NCBI RefSeq assembly: GCF_018588885.1
Contig: NZ_JAFFIW010000001.1
Span: 186,001 to 250,000, forward strand
DNA from: Mesorhizobium sp. dw_380
GTDB lineage: Bacteria; Pseudomonadota; Alphaproteobacteria; Rhizobiales; Rhizobiaceae
Direction: 5' to 3'
Length of the DNA stretch: 64,000 bases
The translations under genes and the position numbers were made by a program. Under the pieces are notes generated by a model. That model saw nothing but the letters and a program-made list of their open reading frames with translations. It made no database searches and had not been told where the DNA came from. Shown here piece after piece: positions 1-7,954 of the stretch (position 1 is its first letter; each line of letters starts with the position of its first letter).

Positions 1-1
1 G

Positions 2-943
2 CGCATGATCGCCGGTTTCGACAATCCGACCAGCGGCTCGATCGCGGTCGGTGGCCAGCCGATGGAAGGCATCCCGGCCAACCGCCGGCCGACCAACATG
101 GTGTTCCAGAGCTACGCGATCTTCCCGCATCTCAATGTCGAACAGAACGTCGCCTATGGCCTGAAGCGGCTGAAACTACAAGGCGGCGAGGAGAAGCGGC
201 GCGTCGAGGAGGCGCTGGCGCAGGTCTCGCTGACCGGGCTTGGCAAGCGGCTCGCCACCGAGCTCTCCGGCGGCCAGCGCCAGCGCGTGGCGCTCGCCCG
301 CGCGCTGGTGATGCGGCCCAAGGTGCTGCTGCTCGACGAACCGCTGTCGGCGCTCGACAAGAAATTGCGTGAGCAGATGCAGGTCGAGCTGCGCCGCCTG
401 CAGCAGGCCGTCGGCATCACCTTCGTGCTGGTCACCCATGACCAGTACGAGGCGCTCGCCATGTCCGACCGCATTGCCGTGATGTTCGGCGGCAGGATCG
501 CGCAGGTCGCCTCGCCCAAGGAAATCTACCAGCGGCCGGTCAACCGCCAGGTCGCCGACTTCCTCGGCGGGATGAACTTCGTCAAAGCCGAGATCGTCGA
601 GGAGAACGGCGCCACGCTGGTCGTCGACACGCTGGGCTTCGGCCGCGTCAAGACCGACAAGCCGAAGGCATTCGTGCGCAATGGCGGCGGCGCGACGCTT
701 GGCATCCGGCCGGAGCGCCTGCGCGTGCTGTGGGACAATGCGACGGCGAAATTCGAGGTCGCCGGCAAGGTGGTCGAACGCCACTATTTCGGCGAGATCA
801 CCCATCTGATCGTCGAGATACCGGGGCTGGAAAAGCCGCTGTCGGTCACTGAAACCAACGATTTCGGCGCCGACGACATTCCGGTCGGCACCTCGGTCCG
901 CCTTGCCTACGATCCCGAGGCCCTGGTGGCGATGGCGGACTGA
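2..943 (+). CDS. Polyamine-type ABC transporter ATP-binding protein (5' end cut by window)
   Basis: ATPase subunit of an importer of the spermidine/putrescine (PotA) class, energising uptake at the inner membrane. The window begins inside the gene: the first methionine lies in the region after Walker A (IAGFDNPTSG), so the true start and the P-loop are outside. Visible are the Q-loop (VFQSYAIFPHL), the signature LSGGQRQRVALARAL, Walker B (VLLLDEPLSALD), the switch histidine in VTHDQYEAL, and a C-terminal TOBE-like domain typical of this class. The 3' end overlaps the 3' end of the convergent amine oxidase gene by 37 bases. Two matching binding-protein genes lie just downstream on the other strand, so they probably serve one transporter; the permease genes are expected upstream, outside the window. 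Confidence 0.9.
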   Translation, partial: RMIAGFDNPTSGSIAVGGQPMEGIPANRRPTNMVFQSYAIFPHLNVEQNVAYGLKRLKLQGGEEKRRVEEALAQVSLTGLGKRLATELSGGQRQRVALARALVMRPKVLLLDEPLSALDKKLREQMQVELRRLQQAVGITFVLVTHDQYEALAMSDRIAVMFGGRIAQVASPKEIYQRPVNRQVADFLGGMNFVKAEIVEENGATLVVDTLGFGRVKTDKPKAFVRNGGGATLGIRPERLRVLWDNATAKFEVAGKVVERHYFGEITHLIVEIPGLEKPLSVTETNDFGADDIPVGTSVRLAYDPEALVAMAD

Positions 944-2217
944 AACTCGTCGATAATCTTTTGTGCCGCGATGCGCCCGGCCACGATCGCGCCTTCGACA
1001 TAGCCCGGAAAGGACGGCGACAGCTCCGACGAAGCGAAATGGACTGGCGGCGCGCCCGCAAGAATCGTGCGCTCGGCATCCCTTACCGTCACGTCGACAA
1101 TGAGGTCGCTGTAGGCACCGCCGCTCCAGCGGTCATATGCCCAGTCTCGCGAACTGAAATCGATGACATCGCCGGCATCCGGACCGAAGGCTGCCTCCAA
1201 CCGGGCGATCACTGCCGCACGCAGTTCCGCCTCGCCGAGGTCATGCCAGCGCAGTGCCAGCGGTCCGCCCACGAATACGACGAGCGCGGCCTGCTCGGCG
1301 TCCCTGCTGGCGTCGCAGGCAAACAATCCTGGCAGGTCGCGCCACATCACCATGCCGCTCAAATCCCGCTCGCGCCAGAACGGCCTGGCATAGCGCACCA
1401 GGATCTTGATCACCGCGCCGCTTTCCCACACGCCAAGCGCCTCCCCGAGACGCGGCGGCAAGAGGGGCGTGAAATCGAGCTTCGCGGCAGTTGCCGGCGG
1501 CAAGGCGACCAGCACTTGCTGCGCTTCGATCACGCCATTGCCCGTGGCGATACGAACCCCCTGCGGCCCATGCTCGATGCGCGTGACCGGTTCGTTCACC
1601 CGCACCCGGTCGCCGAGACCGCCAGAGAGATCCTCGGCCAGCGACTGCATCGTCTCGCGCAGAGAATACTGCAGCTCAGGCACCTCATTGGTGATGCGCC
1701 GGTCATTGTCGATCAGGTGCCAGAGCGGCACCTTGTCCATAGCCAGGCACCACAGGCCTTCGATCATCGACCGGAAAGCCGTCTTGGCATCGGTGGAATC
1801 ATGCTGGCCTTCGAGCCAGGCCGCGACTGTCATGCCGGCTATCGAGGGGTCGTCCGGCTCGATTCCGTTCATGCGCTCGCGGATCGCCATGGCGCCATGA
1901 TAGGTCCGCTTGGCGTCCTTGGCCGACATCGACGGATAGGCGATGAAATCGCCCTCGACATAGGTTTCGACAAACGCCTTGCCGCGCGCCCTCGCCAGCG
2001 CCATCACCTCCGGCATGTCCTCGCAGAGGAATTGACCGCCGCTGTCGATACGCTCGCCAAGACTGTTGCGAACAGCTTCGACCCGCCCGCCGACACGGTC
2101 GCGTGCTTCGAGCAGCGCGAAGCCGATGCCGGCCTTCTTCAGTTCAATCGCTGCCGACAGGCCGGTGAAGCCGGCACCGACGATGACGACGTCGGTTCTT
2201 TTCGGTTCGTTCGTCAA
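907..2217 (-). CDS. Flavin monoamine oxidase family FAD-dependent oxidoreductase
   Basis: 436 residues. The N-terminus has the dinucleotide-binding motif VVIVGAGFTGLSAA and the following GG doublet motif DRVGGRVEA of the flavin amine oxidase (monoamine/polyamine oxidase) family; the C-terminal FAD contact (HFASSELSPSFPGYVEGAI) is also present. The family oxidises primary, secondary or polyamines to imines with H2O2 release; the substrate here is not known. Last gene of a minus-strand operon: its start overlaps the stop of the upstream binding-protein gene by four bases (ATGA), so translation is probably coupled. Co-location with polyamine-type uptake genes suggests it acts on the imported amine. 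Confidence 0.88.
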   Translation of the reverse strand: MTNEPKRTDVVIVGAGFTGLSAAIELKKAGIGFALLEARDRVGGRVEAVRNSLGERIDSGGQFLCEDMPEVMALARARGKAFVETYVEGDFIAYPSMSAKDAKRTYHGAMAIRERMNGIEPDDPSIAGMTVAAWLEGQHDSTDAKTAFRSMIEGLWCLAMDKVPLWHLIDNDRRITNEVPELQYSLRETMQSLAEDLSGGLGDRVRVNEPVTRIEHGPQGVRIATGNGVIEAQQVLVALPPATAAKLDFTPLLPPRLGEALGVWESGAVIKILVRYARPFWRERDLSGMVMWRDLPGLFACDASRDAEQAALVVFVGGPLALRWHDLGEAELRAAVIARLEAAFGPDAGDVIDFSSRDWAYDRWSGGAYSDLIVDVTVRDAERTILAGAPPVHFASSELSPSFPGYVEGAIVAGRIAAQKIIDEFQSAIATRASGS

Positions 2218-3290
2218 TAGCCGGCCTTGATCTTCTCGAACTCGTCGACCATGCGCTTCTTCATCTCGGGCGCGACAGGCTGCTGGAACAGCGTCTTGTC
2301 GAGAAACTTGTCGAGATTGTCGAAGCCGCGGTCGGTGAGCACCTCGTGGTCGATGGCAGCCATGCCGGCGCCGTTGCCGTGGCCATAACCGAAGGTCTTG
2401 ACCAGATAGTCCGAAACAGCGGGAGCGTTGACCGCGTTCAGGAAGTCATAGGCTTCATCAAGCTTGACCGGCGCATCCTTCATCAGCACATAGCCGCACA
2501 CCCAGGTTGAAATGCCCTCCTTGGTATCGCGGTTCATGGCGATCGGCAGGCCCTGACCCTTCAGTGTCACAAAGGTCTCGTTCCAGCCCCAGACGAGATC
2601 GACCTCATTGCCGATGAAGGCCTGGTTGAGGTCGGTGTCATCGGTCCAGTAGAAGCGGATGTTCTTGTGCACCTCGCGCAGGAAAGCGGAGGCCTCCTTG
2701 AACTGGGCATCGGTCATCTTAGTCCAGTCCTTGAGGCCGATGACCAGGCTCGCCAGCGCGTAGGCGTCGTCGACATTGTCGCCGATGGTGACGCGGCCCT
2801 TGTATTTTGGATCGGCGAAAATCCTCAGCGACTGCGCCTCATCCGCCGTCACTTTGTCGGTGCGGTAGAGCAGCGATGTGTTGCCCCAGTCGAACGGCAT
2901 GAACCAGGCCTTGCCGTCGGCGGTGACGGCGAGATCCTTCATCGCCATGATGCCGGGATTGAGGTCCTTCCAGCCTGATATCCTGGAGGTATCGAGCGGC
3001 TGCAGCACGCCGGCCTCGCGCCACTTCACCACGCTTTGCGAGCAGGGATGCGCGATGTCGGCCTTGAAGCCCGCCCGCATCTTCTCGAAGGCTTCGTCCT
3101 CGTCGCCGAAGAAAGCAAAGGTCGGCTCGGCGCCATATTTGGCGGCGTAGGCGGGATGCAGCAGCGGATCTTCGTAACCGGACCAGTCGAACACCACGAG
3201 GTCGCCGCCGCCTGCCGCCCAGGCATAGACCGCGCCGGCGCCGATCATGCAGGCGGCGGCGAGGGCAAGGCGGCGCAGCATCGGCATCAT
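2214..3290 (-). CDS. Polyamine-type ABC transporter substrate-binding protein, copy 1
   Basis: Periplasmic solute-binding protein of the PotD/PotF class, 358 residues. The start at 3290 is chosen over a longer frame (3371) because it has a purine-rich site (GGGGGAG) about eight bases upstream and is followed by a signal peptide (MMPMLRRLALAAACMIGAGA). Mature protein begins near DLVVFDWSGYEDP and carries the motif PCSQSVVKWREAG. It is clearly paralogous to the next gene upstream in the operon (long stretches nearly identical, e.g. ISGWKDLNPGIMAMK against IAGWKDLNPGIMAMK). The ligand cannot be read from the sequence; the polyamine class also includes proteins for other cationic or quaternary amines. 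Confidence 0.88.
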   Translation of the reverse strand: MMPMLRRLALAAACMIGAGAVYAWAAGGGDLVVFDWSGYEDPLLHPAYAAKYGAEPTFAFFGDEDEAFEKMRAGFKADIAHPCSQSVVKWREAGVLQPLDTSRISGWKDLNPGIMAMKDLAVTADGKAWFMPFDWGNTSLLYRTDKVTADEAQSLRIFADPKYKGRVTIGDNVDDAYALASLVIGLKDWTKMTDAQFKEASAFLREVHKNIRFYWTDDTDLNQAFIGNEVDLVWGWNETFVTLKGQGLPIAMNRDTKEGISTWVCGYVLMKDAPVKLDEAYDFLNAVNAPAVSDYLVKTFGYGHGNGAGMAAIDHEVLTDRGFDNLDKFLDKTLFQQPVAPEMKKRMVDEFEKIKAGY

Positions 3291-3402
3291 GGCAAAACTC
3301 CCCCATCGCGAAAAAGCTGCTGCGAGGTTAGGAGAAATCATCTGCCTTGGCGAGGCCCGTCCGCTCGCCATAGCTGTGGCGGAACGGGCAATCGTGACGG
3401 GA

Positions 3403-4485
3403 TCAGTAACCTGCTTTGATCTTCTCGAATTCGGCGATCATCTTCAGCTTGAGGTCGGACGGCAGCGGTGACTGGAACAGCGTCTTGTCGACGAATTTCT
3501 GCACGTCGTCATAGCCTTTCTCCTTCAGGATCGCCTGATCGACACCGGCCATGCCCTTCGCGTTGGCCTGGCCATAGCCCCAGTCCTTGACCAGGACCTT
3601 GGCGGTCTCCGGATCGTTGACGGCGTTCAGATAGTCATAGGCCTTGTCGATGTTGCCGGGCGCGTCCTTGAACAGCACATAGCCGCAGACCCAGGTCGAG
3701 ATGCCCTCATTGGTGTCCTTTATGGACTCGATCGGCACGCCGGCGGCGACCGACTGAACGGTGGCATCATTCCAGGCCCAGGCGAGGTCGACTTCGCCAC
3801 CGCTCAACAGCTGGACGATGTCGGTGGTGTCGGTCCAGTAGGAGCGCACGTTCTTGTGCACCTGGCGCAGGAAGTCGGAAGCCTGCTTGAACTGGTCATC
3901 CGTCATCTTGGTCCAATCCTTCAGGCCAATGGCAAGGCTTGCCAGCGCATAGGCGTCGTCGACATTGTCGCCGATGGAGACGCGGCCCTTGAACTTCGGG
4001 TCAGCGAACGCCTTCAGCGACTGCACATCCTTGGCATCGATCTTGGAGGAGTTGTAGGTGAGCTGCGTGTTGCCCCAGTCCCAAGGCATGAACCACGCCT
4101 TGCCGTCATCGGTCGTGGCGAGATTTTTCATCGCCATGATACCGGGATTGAGGTCTTTCCAGCCGGCAATCTTCGAGGTGTCGAGCGGCTGCAGGAGGCC
4201 AGCCTCGCGCCATTTCACCACACTCTGCGAGCAGGGATGGCCGAGATCGGCCTTGAAGCCGGAACGCACCTTCTCGAACGCTTCGTCCTCGTCGCCGAAG
4301 AAGGCGAAGGTCGGCGAATCGCCGTTCTTCTCGACATACTTCGGGTGGAAGCTGGGGTCTTCGTAACCGGACCAATCGAACACGATCAGGTCCTTGTCTG
4401 CAGCGATCGCCAGCGCCGCGGCCGAAGCCGCCAGCGCACCAGTCAGCACGAGGGTCAATGTCAGGCGTCTTGTCAGTGTCTTCAT
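3403..4485 (-). CDS. Polyamine-type ABC transporter substrate-binding protein, copy 2
   Basis: Second periplasmic binding protein of the PotD/PotF class, 360 residues, with a signal peptide (MKTLTRRLTLTLVLTGALAA, cleavage near AIA-ADKD) and a GAGG ribosome binding site. It shares the whole domain plan and most residues with copy 1, from which it is separated by 112 bases, so the pair arose by tandem duplication. Differences cluster in the second lobe (for example STWVCGYVLFKD kept, but IVQLLSGGEVDLAWAW against LNQAFIGNEVDLVWGW), which is where ligand selectivity would be set. Lies 51 bases downstream of the tetR-like gene, in the same operon. Confidence 0.88.
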   Translation of the reverse strand: MKTLTRRLTLTLVLTGALAASAAALAIAADKDLIVFDWSGYEDPSFHPKYVEKNGDSPTFAFFGDEDEAFEKVRSGFKADLGHPCSQSVVKWREAGLLQPLDTSKIAGWKDLNPGIMAMKNLATTDDGKAWFMPWDWGNTQLTYNSSKIDAKDVQSLKAFADPKFKGRVSIGDNVDDAYALASLAIGLKDWTKMTDDQFKQASDFLRQVHKNVRSYWTDTTDIVQLLSGGEVDLAWAWNDATVQSVAAGVPIESIKDTNEGISTWVCGYVLFKDAPGNIDKAYDYLNAVNDPETAKVLVKDWGYGQANAKGMAGVDQAILKEKGYDDVQKFVDKTLFQSPLPSDLKLKMIAEFEKIKAGY

Positions 4486-4536
4486 CGCTGTTCCATCCTC
4501 TGTGGTGTTCTGGTCTTCTTATGGTTTCGTCTTTTC

Positions 4537-5250
4537 TTATGACCTCGTTGGGCCGTCGGCCTGTGCCGGGTAGTGTCTGGGGAACGCCGCCGACAGGAAT
4601 TCATTAGCCGCCTGCAAGGCCGACTCGCGGGTTGTGTCCTCGGTGCCCATCATCAACCGCAGCCACAAACCTTCCAGCATGGCGCTGAGCGCCAGCGCCA
4701 TGACCTGCGCCTCATAGGCATAGCCGCCGCTCTCCTTCAGCGCCGCGCAAAGGTCGATGAAGATGTTCTGATAAACGGCATCACGCGCGCTGCTCAGCGC
4801 CTGGTAGGTTGGCCGCGACTTGGCCTCGCCCCAGAAGGCGCACCATGCGGCAAGCTTGCGCTTGTTGCAGATCGAGCGGTCGAAATCGGCCGCGACCAGG
4901 GCCTGGAGCTGACGGGCGGGATCATCTCCTGCCCTCTGCAACGCATTGCGCCAATGTACCGAGTACTCGTCATACATGTGCTGCAGCGTCGCGATAAGCA
5001 GCTTTTCCTTGCTCTCGAAATGGAAATTGACGATGCCGCGCGACAGGCCGGCGCCGTCGGCGACATCGGCCATCGTCGTCTCCGAATAGCCGCGCTTGGC
5101 GAGCGAATCGATCGTCGCCTCGATGAGCTGGAGCTGCCTGACCTCCTTCGAGGCCTTGCGCCCGCGCTTCTCGGATTCGGCCTTTCGTGCTGTTTCAAGG
5201 AGCGCGTCCCTGGCGTCTGCCGTCTTCATGCGTGTGATGGTCTCCAGCAT
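4537..5250 (-). CDS. TetR family transcriptional regulator (BetI-like)
   Basis: 237 residues. An N-terminal helix-turn-helix of the TetR type is visible (IDSLAKRGYSETTMADVADG, then GLSRGIVNFHFESKEKLL, about residues 45-90), followed by a BetI-like C-terminal ligand domain (RKLAAWCAFWGEAK). BetI itself represses choline/betaine genes, so the relatedness hints at a quaternary amine or similar effector; this is inference. The N-terminal ~30 residues are basic and of low similarity. It is encoded inside the operon that it probably controls, six bases after the methyltransferase gene and 51 bases before binding-protein copy 2. Confidence 0.85.
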   Translation of the reverse strand: MLETITRMKTADARDALLETARKAESEKRGRKASKEVRQLQLIEATIDSLAKRGYSETTMADVADGAGLSRGIVNFHFESKEKLLIATLQHMYDEYSVHWRNALQRAGDDPARQLQALVAADFDRSICNKRKLAAWCAFWGEAKSRPTYQALSSARDAVYQNIFIDLCAALKESGGYAYEAQVMALALSAMLEGLWLRLMMGTEDTTRESALQAANEFLSAAFPRHYPAQADGPTRS

Positions 5251-5256
5251 CGCCGG

Positions 5257-6057
5257 CTATCCCTTTGCATCCGGCTTCCACCCGCGAAGATGAGTGGGAC
5301 GGTGCTCACCACTGTCAAGCACCTTCTGCATGGCTTCCCAGGTCCGGATATTCTTGTCGACATAGGCGGCGCCGACGATGGCCGCGACCGGCGCATAGAG
5401 CGGCCCTTTCAGCCTTCGCAACTCGCCGCGCGCGACCTCGCGATACCACGGGTTGCGGTCCCTGACGGTGACATCGGCGAAGCCGGCGCCACGCATCGCC
5501 TGGGCATAGCGCGCCGGCGAGGCCATGGCGAAGGACAGCCCCTCGGCGGCGACATAGGCCTTCATCTCGGGCGACGGCTCGCCATCATGCGAGATCATCC
5601 AGTTGGAGGCGGCAAAGACGCCGCCCGGCTTCAGCACGCGGAAGATTTCGGCGAACAGCGCGCCCTTGTCGGACACATGCAGCAGCGCGTCCTTGGAAAA
5701 GACGACATCAAAGGAGCGGTCGGCGAAAGGCAGCGGTCCCGGCGGCGCCTGGATGAAGCTGGCGCGATCCGCGAGCCCGCGCCCGGCAGCTCGCCGTCTG
5801 GCCGCCTCGATCACCGGCTGTTCGACATCGAAGCCGGTGGCGTGGGCGGCGCCATGGCGCTCGATCAGATGCAGCGCGATGCCGCCAGAGCCGCAGCCAA
5901 TGTCGAGGATCGTCTTGCCCTCGAGGGAAAGCCCCTCAACCACCCGGTCGACCTCTTCAGGCCCACCCGGCGACAGGTAGCCCTCACCCCACAGCGCTTC
6001 GAGGAAGCGGATGGCGGTGTCGTCATACTCCGGCTCGACATTTGCCGTTTCGATCAT
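5257..6057 (-). CDS. SAM-dependent methyltransferase, phosphoethanolamine N-methyltransferase-like
   Basis: 266 residues, class I methyltransferase fold. SAM-binding motif I is [15 protein letters not shown] (about residues 50-64), with the acidic residue of motif II in TGFDVEQPV and post-motif [13 protein letters not shown]. The preceding segment [15 protein letters not shown] resembles the start of phosphoethanolamine/ethanolamine-type N-methyltransferases, hence the call; a UbiE/Coq5-like or sarcosine/glycine methyltransferase is the main alternative. First gene of the minus-strand operon, and divergent from the FAD oxidoreductase operon. The substrate is unknown, but its place among amine uptake and oxidation genes supports an amine substrate. 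Confidence 0.7.
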   Translation of the reverse strand: MIETANVEPEYDDTAIRFLEALWGEGYLSPGGPEEVDRVVEGLSLEGKTILDIGCGSGGIALHLIERHGAAHATGFDVEQPVIEAARRRAAGRGLADRASFIQAPPGPLPFADRSFDVVFSKDALLHVSDKGALFAEIFRVLKPGGVFAASNWMISHDGEPSPEMKAYVAAEGLSFAMASPARYAQAMRGAGFADVTVRDRNPWYREVARGELRRLKGPLYAPVAAIVGAAYVDKNIRTWEAMQKVLDSGEHRPTHLRGWKPDAKG

Positions 6058-6137
6058 CAGCCCTCGATCCCCAATCGATGAATGCTAGTTCGAACGCCGG
6101 CAAAGGCTAGCGCATGCGTGCGAAAACGCAACATCAT

Positions 6138-6169
6138 TTGTTGAACATTCATTCAGAATGGCTGGACAA
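6138..6169. promoter_or_regulatory. Candidate TetR-family operator
   Basis: Dyad in the divergent intergenic region: CATTC (6146-6150) and GAATG (6156-6160) are exact inverted halves, with outer near-symmetric TTGTT (6138) and GACAA (6165). It lies between the methyltransferase start and the FAD oxidoreductase start, where the operon's own TetR-like regulator would be expected to bind. No footprint-level evidence; the outer halves are offset by one base. Confidence 0.3.
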
Positions 6170-6239
6170 AATAGCTGATGCCATGCCAAATTCGGTGCAT
6201 TCGGGAACAGATCACGCAAAAATGAAGAGCGGGTCGCAC

Positions 6240-6322
6240 AGAGCAATTCCAGGAAAAGTGTGAGCGGTTTTCCCGGGAAAACCGCGCAGCGCTTTCCCTT
6301 GGGAATTGCGTAGAAACAAAAA
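6240..6322. repeat. Dispersed palindromic intergenic element, copy A
   Basis: Begins AGAGCAATTCCAGGAAAAGT and ends near GGAATTGCGTAGAAACAAA; the ends (GCAATTCC / GGAATTGC) are inverted. A second copy lies at 26429-26487 with the same order of blocks. The internal part contains its own palindrome (GGTTTTCCCGGGAAAACC). Such short rhizobial intergenic palindromes are known; this one ends just before the start of the FAD oxidoreductase gene. Confidence 0.75.
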
Positions 6323-6334
6323 GACTGGGCCACA

Positions 6335-7954
6335 ATGAAAGCTTGGGATGCGATCATCATCGGCGGCGGACACAACGGCCTGGTCAACGCCTGTTATCTG
6401 CAGCGCGCCGGGCTCGACGTGCTGGTGGTCGAGAAGAACGACTGGGTCGGCGGTGCCGCCACCAGCCGCGAGCTGACGCCGGGCTTCCTCTACTCCAACT
6501 GCTCCTATGTCTGCTCGCTGTTCCGGCCGGAGATCATGCGCGATCTCGAACTGCCGCGCTTCGGCCTGCAGGTCATCTCCTATGAGGGCGGCGCGGTGTT
6601 CACCCGCGACGGCGATTATCTCGCCAACTGCCGTGACCACGACGCGCACCGGCGCGAATTCGCCCGCTTCTCCAGACGCGACGCCGAAGCCTATGACCGC
6701 TACGCCCGTGACGTGACGCGGCAATGCCGTTTCATCCAGCCGCTGTTGATGCGCACCGCACCGGATCCGACCAGCCTCAAGCCGCGCGACCTCGGCGAGC
6801 TGCTCTATCTCGGCAAGAAGTTCGCCGGCCTGTCGGCTGAGGAAATGGCGCTGACGCTGCGCTTCTGGACGATGTCGATCTCGGAATTCCTCGACGAATA
6901 TTTCGAGACTGATGTGATCAAGGCGAACTTCGCTTTGTCCGGTATCATCGGCACCGCGCTCGGGCCGATGTCGCCCGGCACCGCTTACGTGCTGCTGCAC
7001 CACTATATGGGCGAGGTCGACGGCTCGGTCGGCGCCTGGGGCTATGCGCGCGGCGGCATGGGCGCCGTCACCAAGGCGCTGGCCGCATCGTTTAAGGCCT
7101 CGGGCGGCACCATCCGCACCGGCGCCGAAGTCGATCATGTGCTTGTCCAGCGCGGCAAGGCCAAAGGCGTGGTGCTGGCCGGCGGCGAGGAAATTTACGG
7201 CAAGCTCGTCGTCTCCAACGCCGACGTGAAGCGCACCTTCCTCAAGCTGGTCGAGGAAAAGGAGCTGCCCGACATCTTCCTGCGCCGGGTGAAGAACTTC
7301 AAGATCCGCGGCTCGTCCGGCAAGGTCAACATCGCGCTCGATTCGCGGCCCGAATTCCCGGCGCTGCCGAAGGACTCGCCGGTCTATCGCGGCGACATGC
7401 ATCTCACCGATTCGATGGAGCGCATGGAGCGCGCCTATGACGACTGGAAGGCCGGGCGTTGGTCGGCCGATCCCTTCCTCGACATGGTGATCCCGACGAC
7501 GCTCGACCCGACCATGGCGTCGCCGGGCAAGCACTTCATGAGCTGCTTCGTGCAATACGCGCCGCCAAAAGTGAACGGCCGCGAATGGACCGACGCCGAC
7601 CGCGATGGTTTCGCCGAAAGCGTGATTGCACAGATCGCGGAGTATTCGCCGGGCTTCCGCGACCGCATCGTCCACATGGAGGTGCGCACACCGCGCGAGA
7701 TCGAGGCGGAAGTCGGCCTTACCGAAGGCAACATTTTTCAAGGCGAACTGACCTTCGATCAGCTTTTGTTCAACCGCCCGGTGCCGGGTTACGCGCAATA
7801 CCGCTCACCGGTTGGCGGCCTTTATATGTGCGGTTCCTCGACCCATCCAGGCGGCGGCGTCATGGGGGCGCCCGGCCGCAACGCCGCCGTCAAGATCCTG
7901 CGCGATCTCGCGAAATCCACCTCGCATATGAGCCCCGCCCATGACGTCATTTGA
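6335..7954 (+). CDS. FAD-dependent oxidoreductase, PYROXD2/phytoene desaturase-like, copy 1
   Basis: 539 residues. N-terminal FAD-binding motif IIIGGGHNGLVNACYL and EKNDWVGGAA, and the C-terminal signature SSTHPGGGVMGAPGRNAA found in the carotenoid-desaturase-like group that includes PYROXD2. Family members oxidise or isomerise very different substrates, so no reaction can be assigned. First gene of a plus-strand operon; the next gene, a paralogue, starts 14 bases before this one stops. Only a weak ribosome binding site precedes the start, and a palindromic repeat lies directly upstream. Confidence 0.85.
   Translation: MKAWDAIIIGGGHNGLVNACYLQRAGLDVLVVEKNDWVGGAATSRELTPGFLYSNCSYVCSLFRPEIMRDLELPRFGLQVISYEGGAVFTRDGDYLANCRDHDAHRREFARFSRRDAEAYDRYARDVTRQCRFIQPLLMRTAPDPTSLKPRDLGELLYLGKKFAGLSAEEMALTLRFWTMSISEFLDEYFETDVIKANFALSGIIGTALGPMSPGTAYVLLHHYMGEVDGSVGAWGYARGGMGAVTKALAASFKASGGTIRTGAEVDHVLVQRGKAKGVVLAGGEEIYGKLVVSNADVKRTFLKLVEEKELPDIFLRRVKNFKIRGSSGKVNIALDSRPEFPALPKDSPVYRGDMHLTDSMERMERAYDDWKAGRWSADPFLDMVIPTTLDPTMASPGKHFMSCFVQYAPPKVNGREWTDADRDGFAESVIAQIAEYSPGFRDRIVHMEVRTPREIEAEVGLTEGNIFQGELTFDQLLFNRPVPGYAQYRSPVGGLYMCGSSTHPGGGVMGAPGRNAAVKILRDLAKSTSHMSPAHDVI

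Noticed and set aside
6212..7798. 528-codon antisense frame opposite the first FAD oxidoreductase
   Set aside because: No ribosome site or family similarity; the sense frame has FAD motifs.
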